Of a DNA stretch of 64,000 nt, positions 1 through 7,350 are shown one piece after another. Position 1 is the first letter of the stretch; each line of letters starts with the position of its first letter. The translations under genes were made by a program, and so were the position numbers. Below the pieces are notes generated by a model. That model was not told where the DNA came from and searched no databases. It saw only the letters and a program-made list of their open reading frames with translations. Source of the stretch: Mycobacterium sp. MS1601 (GTDB taxonomy: Bacteria; Actinomycetota; Actinomycetes; Mycobacteriales; Mycobacteriaceae); assembly GCF_001984215.1 (NCBI RefSeq), contig NZ_CP019421.1, positions 124,001 through 188,000 of the forward strand. Reading direction: 5' to 3'.

Positions 1-1060
1 TCTCCCGTTCCCGGCGGGCGCGTTCACGCTCCTCGGCGACGGCCCGTCGCCGGGCTTCTGCCTCGGACTTTCGTCGTTCTTCTGCCTCAGTTCGCGCTCT
101 CACACGATCTGCTTTCAGACGAGCATGGAGGTCGGCCAGTTCTTGGTCGTTGGCAACTTTCAGATCTGTTGGGGTCGTGACAGTCCCGGTGATCGGGTCG
201 ATATCGCAGTCGATGATCCTGTCCGAGTGCAGCCAGGACCACTGTCCATCGACAACCGTGGTGGTGCGCTGGATATAGCCCCGAGGTAGCCCAGGTTCGC
301 GCACATTTGAAATGTGTTGCACCAGGGTGCCGATCTGACCGAATGTTGGGTCAATCCAGTAGACAGTCTCACCGCCATCAAGCATCGACGCGGCGTAACT
401 GCCGAACACTTCCACCCGCCAGACATCCTTACCCACGCACTTTGGGTCGGCTGTTGTCGCCCAGGCAGACACAAGCCACACCACGCGCAGTCCGACGGTG
501 TCTCGCAGTTCGCGGTAGTCGTCGACTCGGTTCTGCCATTGTGACCGGTGGTCGGCCGGGTCGGTGCCGGCCATCGACTGTTGTTGGCACTCAAAAGCGA
601 CTCGCGCCCCGCCTTCAAACTCCACGTACACATCGGGCCACCGTTGCCTCCCGTCGCGCAGGCGCGGCAGGTTTCTGTACTCAAGTTCGAGCACGGGAGG
701 ATGCATGCTGGCCAGCCAGTCGTGGATTGCGAGCTTGGCCTGCTCATGCCAGACGGATTCAGGTCCGCCACGGTGCATTCCTGCATCGGGTCGGCTCTCG
801 TGGACGAAATGTGTTCGCTTTACGGGTCCTTGGGCGATGGTTTTGAAGGGTTCACACCCTGGCAGGGGGCACCACAACTCTCCAGCTTGGGTCAGTTGTC
901 GATACGTTCGGCCGGACGGATCGAATGGTGCCGGTTCATCTTTGGCGCCATGCGGCAGGTGGACGATCGGTGCGCCGTGTTCGCAACCCCGACGGGCATA
1001 CACTTGGCGGTTCGTTCTGCTCCACCAGTCCCGCTCCGGATTGCTGCCCATGTACGTCAC
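1..1060 (-). CDS. CoiA-like competence/nuclease-fold protein, 3' end beyond window
   Basis: Reading the minus strand from a GTG at 1060 (ATG at 1051 also possible) gives an unbroken frame to the window edge, about 350 residues, so the C-terminus is missing. Two Cys-containing motifs occur early (GCEHGAP and WCPLPGCEPF), followed by the CoiA core with WPDVYVEFEGG and VAFECQQQ, the D...E-x-Q pattern of the restriction-like nuclease fold in CoiA proteins. The visible end is a charged coiled coil rich in Arg, Glu and Ala. CoiA family members are linked to DNA uptake and recombination; the role on a plasmid is not known. Its start overlaps the end of the DUF2637 gene, suggesting one transcript. 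Family call fairly firm, function inferred. Confidence 0.8.
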   Translation of the reverse strand, partial: MTYMGSNPERDWWSRTNRQVYARRGCEHGAPIVHLPHGAKDEPAPFDPSGRTYRQLTQAGELWCPLPGCEPFKTIAQGPVKRTHFVHESRPDAGMHRGGPESVWHEQAKLAIHDWLASMHPPVLELEYRNLPRLRDGRQRWPDVYVEFEGGARVAFECQQQSMAGTDPADHRSQWQNRVDDYRELRDTVGLRVVWLVSAWATTADPKCVGKDVWRVEVFGSYAASMLDGGETVYWIDPTFGQIGTLVQHISNVREPGLPRGYIQRTTTVVDGQWSWLHSDRIIDCDIDPITGTVTTPTDLKVANDQELADLHARLKADRVRARTEAEERRKSEAEARRRAVAEERERARRERE

Positions 1061-1076
1061 CCGCAGCTCGGATCCC

Positions 1077-1967
1077 TCAGACCGGTCGTGAAGCCGGAAT
1101 GCCCATGGCCGGGCCCGGGCCCATCGCGGCGGCACCGGCCTGCAGGAGCTTGCTCACGGTCTCATGGTGCAGGCCGGTGGCCTTGTTGATCCCACGTTTG
1201 CTTTGGGCGCCGTCGTGCGCGAGTTCGAGTACATCGGCGATCTGCTCGACCGGCCGATCGGCGATCGCCTTCTGCGTCGGGTTCTGCTCCTTCACCCTGT
1301 GCGCAACCTCGACCCAGTAGCGGCGCCGATCCGCCGCGCGCTGCGCCTCCTGCGTTTCCTGGTGCGCCCGAACAGCTTTAACCGTCATGGGGCGCACGCG
1401 GCTGAGGATCGCGGCGCCGTGAGCGGTCGCGAGCAGGCTCACCGGCGGCACGACGCCAATCGCGGCCTTGAGCCACGGCTCCAACTCGGCGGTCGGCGGA
1501 AGAGTGGCGTGCAGAGCATTGGCGCCGACGCTGGCCATCGCGGCCAAAGCCAGTACCCACCAGAAGAATCGGCGATTCGAGCGCTGCTGCTGCCCGTACG
1601 CGCCCAACGCGAGCACGGCCATCGTGGCGCTGAGAATGGTCCCGTCGACGATGATGGGCCACAGCGGCGCCAGGCTGCGGTTGTAGCCGGCACGGATCGC
1701 GAGGTCGGTCAGCGACGCGAAACTCAGGATGAACGAGGCGATTCCGATGATCGCGGTGATACCGACCGCCGCGAAGCGAGTCGCGCGCAGCATCTTCGCC
1801 GACCCTGGGGCGGCCAGGACCTCCTCGTCGCCCGCGAGCACCAGGTCATCGTCAGCGACCGGGATCGTCGGCGCGGCCGTCAATGGCGCAATCGGCATCG
1901 TGGATGCCACGGATGAGCCGTTGCGGGCGGGATGGGTGTCCAGTGGGGCGTCGTCGACGACTGTCAT
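1077..1967 (-). CDS. DUF2637 membrane protein with C-terminal helix-turn-helix
   Basis: About 296 residues. Four hydrophobic segments fill roughly residues 65-190 (for example GITAIIGIASFILSF and LWPIIVDGTILSATMAVLAL), matching the DUF2637 plasmid membrane family found on actinobacterial conjugative elements near spread/transfer genes. A cytoplasmic tail follows with a helix-turn-helix-like stretch (GINKATGLHHETVSKLLQ). The ATG at 1967 was chosen because TGAGGAC lies just upstream; a longer frame exists but its extra N-terminus is Arg-rich and unlike a protein. The stop overlaps the start of the CoiA-like gene. Role in plasmid transfer or maintenance is inferred from the family only. Confidence 0.8.
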   Translation of the reverse strand: MTVVDDAPLDTHPARNGSSVASTMPIAPLTAAPTIPVADDDLVLAGDEEVLAAPGSAKMLRATRFAAVGITAIIGIASFILSFASLTDLAIRAGYNRSLAPLWPIIVDGTILSATMAVLALGAYGQQQRSNRRFFWWVLALAAMASVGANALHATLPPTAELEPWLKAAIGVVPPVSLLATAHGAAILSRVRPMTVKAVRAHQETQEAQRAADRRRYWVEVAHRVKEQNPTQKAIADRPVEQIADVLELAHDGAQSKRGINKATGLHHETVSKLLQAGAAAMGPGPAMGIPASRPV

Positions 1968-2103
1968 GGCGTCCTCAGGGGTTCGGCGGCGAAATCGAAA
2001 TGTCACGTGTTGCGGTGAACTGAAAACGTCTGGCGCGCAATGCCAGTACTCAGCACCATCGCAAAAAGCGTAACACCGTCTCGGCGCCGATCCGGGGGCC
2101 GCG

Positions 2104-2126
2104 ACCACCGGAAATGACAGGTCCCC
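2104..2126 (-). repeat. Dispersed short repeat, copy 1
   Basis: On the minus strand it reads GGGGACCTGTCATTT followed by CCGGTGGT. It sits between the DUF2637 start and the stop of the next gene, so it is intergenic here. Confidence 0.7.
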
Positions 2127-2132
2127 CGGAAG

Positions 2133-3158
2133 TTAGTGACCCGAGGAGGTCGAGCCGCCGGCTGTGCCGAAGGGCGGCTCTTCGGACTCGATCTCCGGGA
2201 TCGCTCCGAACGTCTGCTCGACTCCCTGCGGGGCGTCGTAGAGCTTGTCCTCCGGGAAGATCGCGGGGTCGCGCTTGGTCGACTCCCCGTCGCCCTGCTT
2301 GTTGCCGCCATGCATGCCGTGCATCGGCATCATCGGCATCATCGGCATCCGGCTGCCCGCAGCGCCCGCCGGCGACCCGCCACCGGGCGCTTGCAGAGCG
2401 CTCGCCTGCAGCGCGCTCGATCCGTTCATCGGGGTGATCGGACCTTCCAGGCCGGCCGGCATCGTTGTACCGGGGTCCATGCCGCCGCCGCCACCGCCGC
2501 CACCGCCGAAGCCGCCCCCGCCGGCGCCGAGGCCGTCGAGGCCGAGATCCGGTGCGGAGACCTCCGCGGACTTGGACGCCGATTCGGCGACCTTGCTGAC
2601 GAGCTGGCCGACCTGCTCGCCCGCCTTGCCCACCGCCTCGCCGACCTTGCTACCGATCTGCGAGAGCTGCTGGGACAGCTGCTGGGCGATCTGGGAGCCG
2701 GTCTGCATGCCCATCTGCATGACCTGCTGCATCATCTGCTGAGACTGGTCCCCGCCGAGCATCTCCTCGGCCTTGGCCTTGGCTTCCTCGTCGATCGACT
2801 CGGGATCCAGCTGCCCCGCCACATCCGAGCCCGCCAGGCCCTGGCCCGGGGTGCCGCCGTTCTGGAAGCCAGCGGCGTTCTGCGCGTCTTGGCTCTCGAT
2901 GCTCGACATGCCCTGCTGCGTCGTGCCGTTGAGGTCAGTCGCACCATTGCTCAGGGCAGGACCGGCGGGCGAGAGCCCCACCTGCAGCTGCCCAGTCAAC
3001 ATCGAAATTTGGTTGCCCACCGGGCTCGACGCTCCGGGCGGAGACAGTGCAGAGGACACCCCGCTGGACAGATCCGACCCCGCCTGAGTGCCCTTGTCGC
3101 CCAAGTCGTTGGAGCCGCCACGAAACGCCGGCAGATCGAATGTCAATGGCTGACCCAT
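2133..3158 (-). CDS. Gly/Ala/Gln-rich helical protein, possible secretion substrate
   Basis: 341 residues of no family I can name. The first 100 residues are soluble, Ser/Gly/Leu-rich and helical in the manner of ESX-secreted proteins, and there is no signal peptide. A Gln/Met-rich helix (GGDQSQQMMQQVMQMGMQT) follows at about 140-165, then a heptad-like helix with repeated QQLSQ, VGEAVGKAGEQVGQ and KVAESASKS. A Gly run near 215 and Met-rich PMMPMMPMHGMHGG lead into an acidic tail. Architecture and composition resemble the proteins at 48390-51914. The start ATG is preceded by TAAACT about 7 bases upstream, so the message may be short-leadered. Function unknown. Confidence 0.65.
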   Translation of the reverse strand: MGQPLTFDLPAFRGGSNDLGDKGTQAGSDLSSGVSSALSPPGASSPVGNQISMLTGQLQVGLSPAGPALSNGATDLNGTTQQGMSSIESQDAQNAAGFQNGGTPGQGLAGSDVAGQLDPESIDEEAKAKAEEMLGGDQSQQMMQQVMQMGMQTGSQIAQQLSQQLSQIGSKVGEAVGKAGEQVGQLVSKVAESASKSAEVSAPDLGLDGLGAGGGGFGGGGGGGGGMDPGTTMPAGLEGPITPMNGSSALQASALQAPGGGSPAGAAGSRMPMMPMMPMHGMHGGNKQGDGESTKRDPAIFPEDKLYDAPQGVEQTFGAIPEIESEEPPFGTAGGSTSSGH

Positions 3159-3245
3159 GCACGTCAGTTTAGCTGCAAGAACACGCTGGAAGGGCGGCGA
3201 TCACAGCCAGATCTCCATCGCAGGTGGCCGACGCAGCTCACGACC

Positions 3246-3456
3246 GGCTCACCCGTACGCATGTGGAGCCGACACGGGGTGTTGGTCGGCTCGGCGCGGT
3301 TTGGCGGGCTCACCCGTATGCATGCGGAGCCGACTTCGATGTCACCGGTGATGCGCCGGACAGTGTGGGCTCACCCGTACGCATGCGGAGCCGACCCGTC
3401 CGACGAACTGCGGTGGCGCAGAGGTGGGGGCTCACCCGTACGCATGCGGAGCCGAC
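3246..3456 (-). CRISPR. Minimal CRISPR array, four 28-bp repeats and three spacers
   Basis: Repeats start at 3246, 3307, 3368 and 3429, exactly 61 bp apart. On the + strand each starts GGCTCACCCGTACGCATG and ends CGGAGCCGAC. The copy at 3246 differs by one T (GTGGAG) and that at 3307 by one T (GTATGC), while those at 3368 and 3429 are identical, so decay increases away from the effector gene. Spacers are 3274-3306, 3335-3367 and 3396-3428 (33 bp). All three end in G on the + strand, so the working repeat may be 29 bp with 32-bp spacers. The anti-repeat and the effector gene show transcription is leftward (minus strand). No cas1/cas2 is present. Confidence 0.93.
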
Positions 3457-4949
3457 GCTTCTTGACCAGCGCCGATGCGCTCGTCGAGTCGCATTCCGCA
3501 TCGAATGGGGTGACCGACCCGTTGCCGGGTCGGGGTGACCACTGCGTTGTCGCGGTGGCCTTCCCGCTTCATAGCCGTCAACGACCGGGTTCCCGCAGGT
3601 TGCGGGTGGTCCGAGACGGCTCGACGGGCGTTTATCGTCTCCCCCTTGCCGGGGGCGACGGCCGCCTGGGCGGCGATGTTGATGGCCGCGTTGACGTCCC
3701 TGTCTGCGGTGAATCCGCATGCGGCGCATCGGTATATGCGTTCAGCGAGCGTGAGCTTGGCTCTCGCACCGCACGCTGAGCACGTTTGACTAGAGGGGTA
3801 AAAGCGATCGATCACGGCAAGGGCGCTGCCGTACCAGGCGGTCTTGTATTCGAGTTGCCGGCGAAACTCGCCGGGTGAGACGTCGAGAATCGCGCGGTTC
3901 AGCCCGGCTTTCGCCCGGACATTGCGGCCTGGTTTGTCGACTGTGCCGCGGGCGGATGCAGTCATGCCTGCGACGTTGAGGTCCTCGACGGCGACGGTCG
4001 CCCATCTGGTCGCCAAGGCCTTGGTGACGGCGTGAAGTGTTGATGCGCGACGTTCGGCGACTTCATGGTGTCGGCGGCCGACCAGCCGCGCGGCACGACG
4101 ACGACGATTGGAGCCCTTCTTAGTGCGTGAGAGTGCGCCTTGGGCTTTAGTGAGGCGCGTGCGCGCCATATTCGCGTGTCGGGGGTTGCTGACGGTCTCG
4201 CCTGTGGAGAGGGCTGCGAGGGTGTGCACGCCGAGGTCGACGCCGACGGTGCCTGCGAGGCGCTGACGGCGGGTCGGCAAAACCTCGCTGACAATCTCTT
4301 GTTTGGTGAGGATGCTGGCGTACCAGCGATGTCCACCACGGGAAATGGTGACGGACTGGATGACGGCGCCCCGGTCCAGGGCACGGCAGAGCTGCTTGGT
4401 CGATGAGTGGACACGCAGGGAACCGAGGCGGGGTACCCGGATCCGCCGGTAGCAGCCGACATCAGGGCGAATAGTTGGGTTCTTAACGTCGTGATGAATC
4501 CGGAAGCTGTCATGGCTGCGGCGCTTCGCCTTGAACCGCGGCCTCCCGACTCGGCGACCCTTCCGGTTGCCGGTGATGGAGTCGAGCCAGTTCTTCCACG
4601 CGCGGTCAGCATCGGAAAAGGCAGACTGAAACGCGAAAGTGCTGACGGAGTGCCACCACGGGCACTCGCCCTCTCGTCCGGTTCTGTCGTCGCCTTTGAC
4701 CTTGTTGAGGGCCTTCTGGATGTCGAACTTCGAGGGGATCTTGGGTGCCAGGTTGGCGGCGACTGCGGGGTCCACGCCAGCATCGACGGCCTCACGGATG
4801 GCGGCCTGACGCTCGTCGAGCGCCTTGAACTTAGTGGCGATCGCGTGGTTGTAGGCCCACCGCGCCGCGCCGGCATGCTGAGCGACCACAGACGCCTGCG
4901 CGTCTGTGAGGTCCAGCGCGTACCGGTACGCGCGCAGCTGCTCGCCCAT
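3432..4949 (-). CDS. cas12n: Cas12n-like (type V-U4) RNA-guided nuclease
   Basis: 505 residues, in the 400-700 range of Cas12n and close to TnpB. Order: N-terminal helical part with WAYNHAI, RuvC-I GVDLGVHTLA (about 240), RuvC-II VAVEDLNVAGM (about 330), a zinc finger CSACG...YRCAACG (about 395-415) and RuvC-III ADRDVNAAINI, so all three acidic residues are present. About 80 codons follow RuvC-III; they contain the predicted tracrRNA anti-repeat and the stop codon lies inside the first CRISPR repeat (3429-3456). Known Cas12n systems take their guide scaffold from the nuclease gene in the same way. The alternative is a plain IS607/IS605-type TnpB, but the regular array, spacers and anti-repeat argue for CRISPR. 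No strong ribosome site precedes the ATG. Confidence 0.82.
   Translation of the reverse strand: MGEQLRAYRYALDLTDAQASVVAQHAGAARWAYNHAIATKFKALDERQAAIREAVDAGVDPAVAANLAPKIPSKFDIQKALNKVKGDDRTGREGECPWWHSVSTFAFQSAFSDADRAWKNWLDSITGNRKGRRVGRPRFKAKRRSHDSFRIHHDVKNPTIRPDVGCYRRIRVPRLGSLRVHSSTKQLCRALDRGAVIQSVTISRGGHRWYASILTKQEIVSEVLPTRRQRLAGTVGVDLGVHTLAALSTGETVSNPRHANMARTRLTKAQGALSRTKKGSNRRRRAARLVGRRHHEVAERRASTLHAVTKALATRWATVAVEDLNVAGMTASARGTVDKPGRNVRAKAGLNRAILDVSPGEFRRQLEYKTAWYGSALAVIDRFYPSSQTCSACGARAKLTLAERIYRCAACGFTADRDVNAAINIAAQAAVAPGKGETINARRAVSDHPQPAGTRSLTAMKREGHRDNAVVTPTRQRVGHPIRCGMRLDERIGAGQEASAPHAYG
3457..3730 (-). ncRNA. Predicted tracrRNA/scaffold region with anti-repeat at 3488-3515
   Basis: The + strand at 3488-3515 resembles the minus-strand CRISPR repeat: GTCG, TCCGCAT and GGGTGA occur in the same order and near-equal spacing. 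It is therefore inverted relative to the array, as an anti-repeat must be when tracrRNA and pre-crRNA are both read leftward. A second 10-base complement (CCGCATGCGG, 3715-3724) lies in the zinc-finger codons. The anti-repeat is 31 bp from the first repeat and inside the cas12n reading frame. RNA ends are not determinable from sequence; the interval given is a bracket. Confidence 0.7.
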
Positions 4950-4960
4950 GAGCCGAGATG

Positions 4961-5227
4961 TTAGATCCGGGCAGGGACATCTGGCCGGGACGCGGCCGCG
5001 GAGAGGTCCAGCAGAGCGAGGAGCGCTCGGCGGGCGTCGAGGTCGGTTGGGTCATCGTGCAGCTCGTCGCAGGCGATCTTTATGCGTCGTGCGTGTGTGC
5101 GTTCATCGAGCGGTGGGATGGCTTGCAGGAGAACGTGGCGGGCGGCGGCCTGGGCCACGGGATCTAGTGGTGCGCAGTACAGGTCGTCGCACGCTTCCTG
5201 GATCTGTCTGGTGTGTGGGTCGGCCAT
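4961..5227 (-). CDS. Small ACDELHDDP-family protein, paralogue A
   Basis: 88 residues from the ATG at 5227, which has a strong GGGAGGGA ribosome site. It holds two related halves, QEACDDLYC.P.DP near residue 10 and KIACDELHDDP.D..AR near 55, each followed by a Leu-rich helix, so it looks like an internal duplication. Two relatives occur in this window at 35819-36193 and 63507-63740. I do not recognise the family; the conserved acidic Cys/His pattern could bind metal or nucleic acid, but nothing shows this directly. It is divergent from the gene at 5343 across a 21-bp dyad. Confidence 0.75.
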   Translation of the reverse strand: MADPHTRQIQEACDDLYCAPLDPVAQAAARHVLLQAIPPLDERTHARRIKIACDELHDDPTDLDARRALLALLDLSAAASRPDVPARI

Positions 5228-5249
5228 GTCCGTCCCTCCCCTATCGCAT

Positions 5250-5270
5250 GATGCAATCTGTAGTTGCATC
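5250..5270. promoter_or_regulatory. Dyad between divergent genes
   Basis: GATGCAA-N7-TTGCATC is a perfect 7-bp inverted repeat between the starts of the genes at 5227 (minus) and 5343 (plus). It probably binds a repressor acting on one or both promoters. Confidence 0.55.
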
Positions 5271-5342
5271 GTACAACAGGTTTAGGTTGCAGGTGGCGTG
5301 TGCTTCTGTTGATGGTTGCCACCAAGGCGATACTGTCTTTGG

Positions 5343-5726
5343 GTGGCATTCGACGATCTTTCTGACGAGGCGCTGGCTGCAGCGTCGGACGCCGTCGCCA
5401 CGGCCGCTCTTCGTGCGGCGCGCCTGGAGGCTGCGCAGCGATTGCTGGCCGGCCCGGGCGCCGGCGCAGGCGATGATCCCGCAGGGGCGGTCGAGGTACT
5501 GATCAGATCCGACCCTGGCGATCCGCGGTACGAGCTGCTCCACGCATTTGAGAAGCCCTGGGCCCTGCTGGTGATTCGGATTCTCGCCACTGTCTGCGAT
5601 CCAGCTCCAGCCATAGAGGACGCTCGTCGCCGCGGGGTGACCGTTCCAGCAATCGCAAAGACGCTCGGCGTGTCCCATCAGGCGGTCTATTCGCGGTACG
5701 CCGAAATCGTGCGGAAGCCTCGCTGA
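5343..5726 (+). CDS. Small helix-turn-helix protein
   Basis: About 127 residues. The N-terminal half is Ala-rich and helical; the C-terminal 30 residues read as a helix-turn-helix (VTVPAIAKTLGVSHQAVYSRYAE). The GTG at 5343 is chosen because TACTGT lies six bases upstream with TTGATG 16 bp before it, a plausible promoter that would give a leaderless message, common in mycobacteria. It may bind the neighbouring dyad. Not a family I can name. Confidence 0.65.
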   Translation: MAFDDLSDEALAAASDAVATAALRAARLEAAQRLLAGPGAGAGDDPAGAVEVLIRSDPGDPRYELLHAFEKPWALLVIRILATVCDPAPAIEDARRRGVTVPAIAKTLGVSHQAVYSRYAEIVRKPR

Positions 5727-5776
5727 CGCCGCTTTTACGAAACATTGTTTCAGAGTTTCATCCGCGCACCGGGTCG

Positions 5777-6196
5777 TTATGCGGTGGGAGTCGCGGCTGT
5801 TTGTGCTTGCCGATTGGCTGCGTCTTTCGCTGCGGCCGCGGTGTCGGGGGTGGCCGGTTCGACGGTGGCGCGCCAGCCCTTGTCGATGGGGGCGTCGTGC
5901 GCGGGGATGGTGACGGTGCGGTCGGTGCCGGAGAGTGTGCGGCTGGTCCTGGTCTCTGCGGGGACTGGTCCGTGTGGGACGAGGTCGTGGCGGATGACGA
6001 TCAGCCCGTGTTCTTCCAGTGAGCCGAAGGTGCGGCCTTGTTGGCCATGGGCGGCGTGTCCGTCGACGAGGAATACGGGGAATGTGCTGTGGCCGCGGCG
6101 CGCCATGTTCGGGTGTTCGTGGCCGTATTGGACGCGGCCGGCGTGGACGAGTTCGAGGGCTTCGCGTTGGCGGGGTGAGAGGCGCTTGAGCGTCAT
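5777..6196 (-). CDS. Hypothetical protein downstream of the methyltransferase
   Basis: 139 residues. It starts MTLKRLSPRQREALELVHAG, a helix-turn-helix-like opening seen in small DNA-binding proteins, followed by a central stretch with HGQQGRTFGSLEEHGLI and an Ala/Thr-rich tail. AAGGAGCG lies at good spacing upstream of the ATG. The gene follows the cytosine methyltransferase gene by about 70 bp on the same strand and may be its regulator or a specificity partner; this is inference from position. Confidence 0.7.
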   Translation of the reverse strand: MTLKRLSPRQREALELVHAGRVQYGHEHPNMARRGHSTFPVFLVDGHAAHGQQGRTFGSLEEHGLIVIRHDLVPHGPVPAETRTSRTLSGTDRTVTIPAHDAPIDKGWRATVEPATPDTAAAAKDAANRQAQTAATPTA

Positions 6197-6267
6197 GGTT
6201 GCGCTCCTTGGTTAAAAGGGTTGGGCGGGGACGGTGGTCGTGGCGGGCAGTGCTGGTTGATGGGGGT

Positions 6268-7230
6268 TCATGCTGCGCCTGCGAGGGTTTCGCCGAGGCT
6301 GGCGGCGACGCGGTGGCCGAGCCAGCGGGCGATGGGGACGGCGACTGCGTTGCCGATTTGGCGTTTGACGTCGGCGCGGTTGCCGGTGAATGCGTAGGTG
6401 TCGGGGAAGCCTTGTGCGCGTGCGCATTCGCGGTTGGTGATCATGCGGTGGTAGGTGCCGTCGGTGGTGACGGTGGCCAGGCCGTGGTGGTTGCCGCCGG
6501 CGGTGATGGCGGCCAGGGGGTGTTGGTCGGCGCGGCGTGGTTTGGCGTTGCGGCGGTAGACGACGAGGTGGGGCGTGTTGGGCTCGACGATCTGGTCGAT
6601 CTGCGGTGAGACGTAGAGCCTGCGGGTGACGGGTTTCCCGGGGTCGGAGTCGAGGATGGCGGCGGCGGCCACGGCAGGCAGGTGGGGCAGGGTGAGGTCG
6701 ACGTCGCCGTTGCGAGTGAAGACGCCGAACCAGCGCTTGCGGCGTTGCGGCAGACCGAAGTCGGCGGCGTCGAGGATGGCGGTCTGGGCGTGGTAGCCGA
6801 GGGCGGTCATGCCGTCGAGCCACCAGTTGTAGAGCACCCAGTCGGTGAATTCGGGGACGTTCTCGACGATGACCGCTTCGTAGTCGTGGACTTCGGCGGC
6901 GGCGATAACGGCGAATGCCGTTGCTCTGTCGACTGCTCCGGCGTCTTGGCGGCGCAGTTCCTGGTCGACGGGTAGCTTCTTGCGGCCGCCGGCGGGTGTG
7001 TGCCAGACGCACGATGGCGATGCCCACAGCAGTGTGGTGGTGGGGAAGCGCCGCATGTCGGTTTCGTGCAGGTTGGCTAGGTGGTGTTCGGCGTCGGGGT
7101 GGTTTCGGCGGTGCGTTTCGACGGCGCGGTCCCAGTGGTTGGCGCAGGCGCGGATGTCCCAGCCTGCGAGGCGGAGGCCTTCGGAGGAGCCGCCGGCGCC
7201 GGAGTAGAAGTCGGTCGCGGTGAGTGTCAT
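6268..7230 (-). CDS. C5-cytosine DNA methyltransferase
   Basis: 320 residues. Motif I is DFYSGAGGSSEGLRLAGW near the N-terminus. The catalytic Cys lies in SPSCVWHTPAG, an unusual form of the PPCQ motif; VIVENVPEF is motif VI, GLPQRRKRWFGV motif VIII, and RECARAQGFPDTY...RQIGNAVAVPIARWLG motifs IX-X. The start at 7230 has GAGAGGGGC upstream; longer frames run into the toxin-antitoxin operator. No restriction enzyme gene is adjacent, so it is probably an orphan methyltransferase protecting the plasmid from host restriction. Bases 6515-6546 match spacer 1 of the CRISPR array. Confidence 0.92.
   Translation of the reverse strand: MTLTATDFYSGAGGSSEGLRLAGWDIRACANHWDRAVETHRRNHPDAEHHLANLHETDMRRFPTTTLLWASPSCVWHTPAGGRKKLPVDQELRRQDAGAVDRATAFAVIAAAEVHDYEAVIVENVPEFTDWVLYNWWLDGMTALGYHAQTAILDAADFGLPQRRKRWFGVFTRNGDVDLTLPHLPAVAAAAILDSDPGKPVTRRLYVSPQIDQIVEPNTPHLVVYRRNAKPRRADQHPLAAITAGGNHHGLATVTTDGTYHRMITNRECARAQGFPDTYAFTGNRADVKRQIGNAVAVPIARWLGHRVAASLGETLAGAA
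6515..6549 (-). other. Protospacer-like match to CRISPR spacer 1, with AAC PAM
   Basis: On the minus strand the sequence AAC, GCCAAACC, then the rest of a 32-base protospacer agrees with spacer 1 (3274-3305) at 29 of 32 positions. Differences are at guide positions 9, 15 and 31; the first two are third-codon positions and do not change the encoded protein. AAC directly 5' fits the 5'-AAN PAM known for Cas12n. Confidence 0.85.
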
Positions 7231-7285
7231 GGGTTGCCCCTCTCGAAAAGGCTTGGCGCTAGGGCGTTTATCGGCCCGCAAGTTG

Positions 7286-7330
7286 CTGGTACCACCACGG
7301 TACCATAGCGTGGTACCGTGGTGGTACCAG
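7286..7330. promoter_or_regulatory. 45-bp perfect palindrome, toxin-antitoxin operator
   Basis: Two 20-bp arms around TAGCG; each arm holds two GGTACCA/GGTACC boxes, so there are four half-sites. It lies 20 bp before the antitoxin ATG and 55 bp before the divergent methyltransferase start, so one repressor could control both. Confidence 0.85.
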
Positions 7331-7350
7331 AACGGTGATAGGAGAGCGTC

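Noticed and set aside
548..1189. Rightward protein across the CoiA-like gene
   Set aside because: The minus-strand frame gives a coherent CoiA-like protein; the rightward one is a GC-rich shadow.
3335..3428. Targets of spacers 2 and 3 in this window
   Set aside because: I searched by eye and found no convincing match; a database search is needed.
3488..3515. A fifth, degenerate CRISPR repeat
   Set aside because: Its similarity is to the repeat in inverted orientation, so it is an anti-repeat rather than an array unit.
3432..4949. TnpB of an ordinary IS605/IS607 transposon
   Set aside because: No TnpA and no transposon end seen; the 61-bp periodic repeats with distinct spacers, an anti-repeat and a PAM-flanked protospacer fit CRISPR better.
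6212..6271. 19-residue frame after the methyltransferase stop (ATGA overlap)
   Set aside because: Too short to support; may only couple translation to the next gene.
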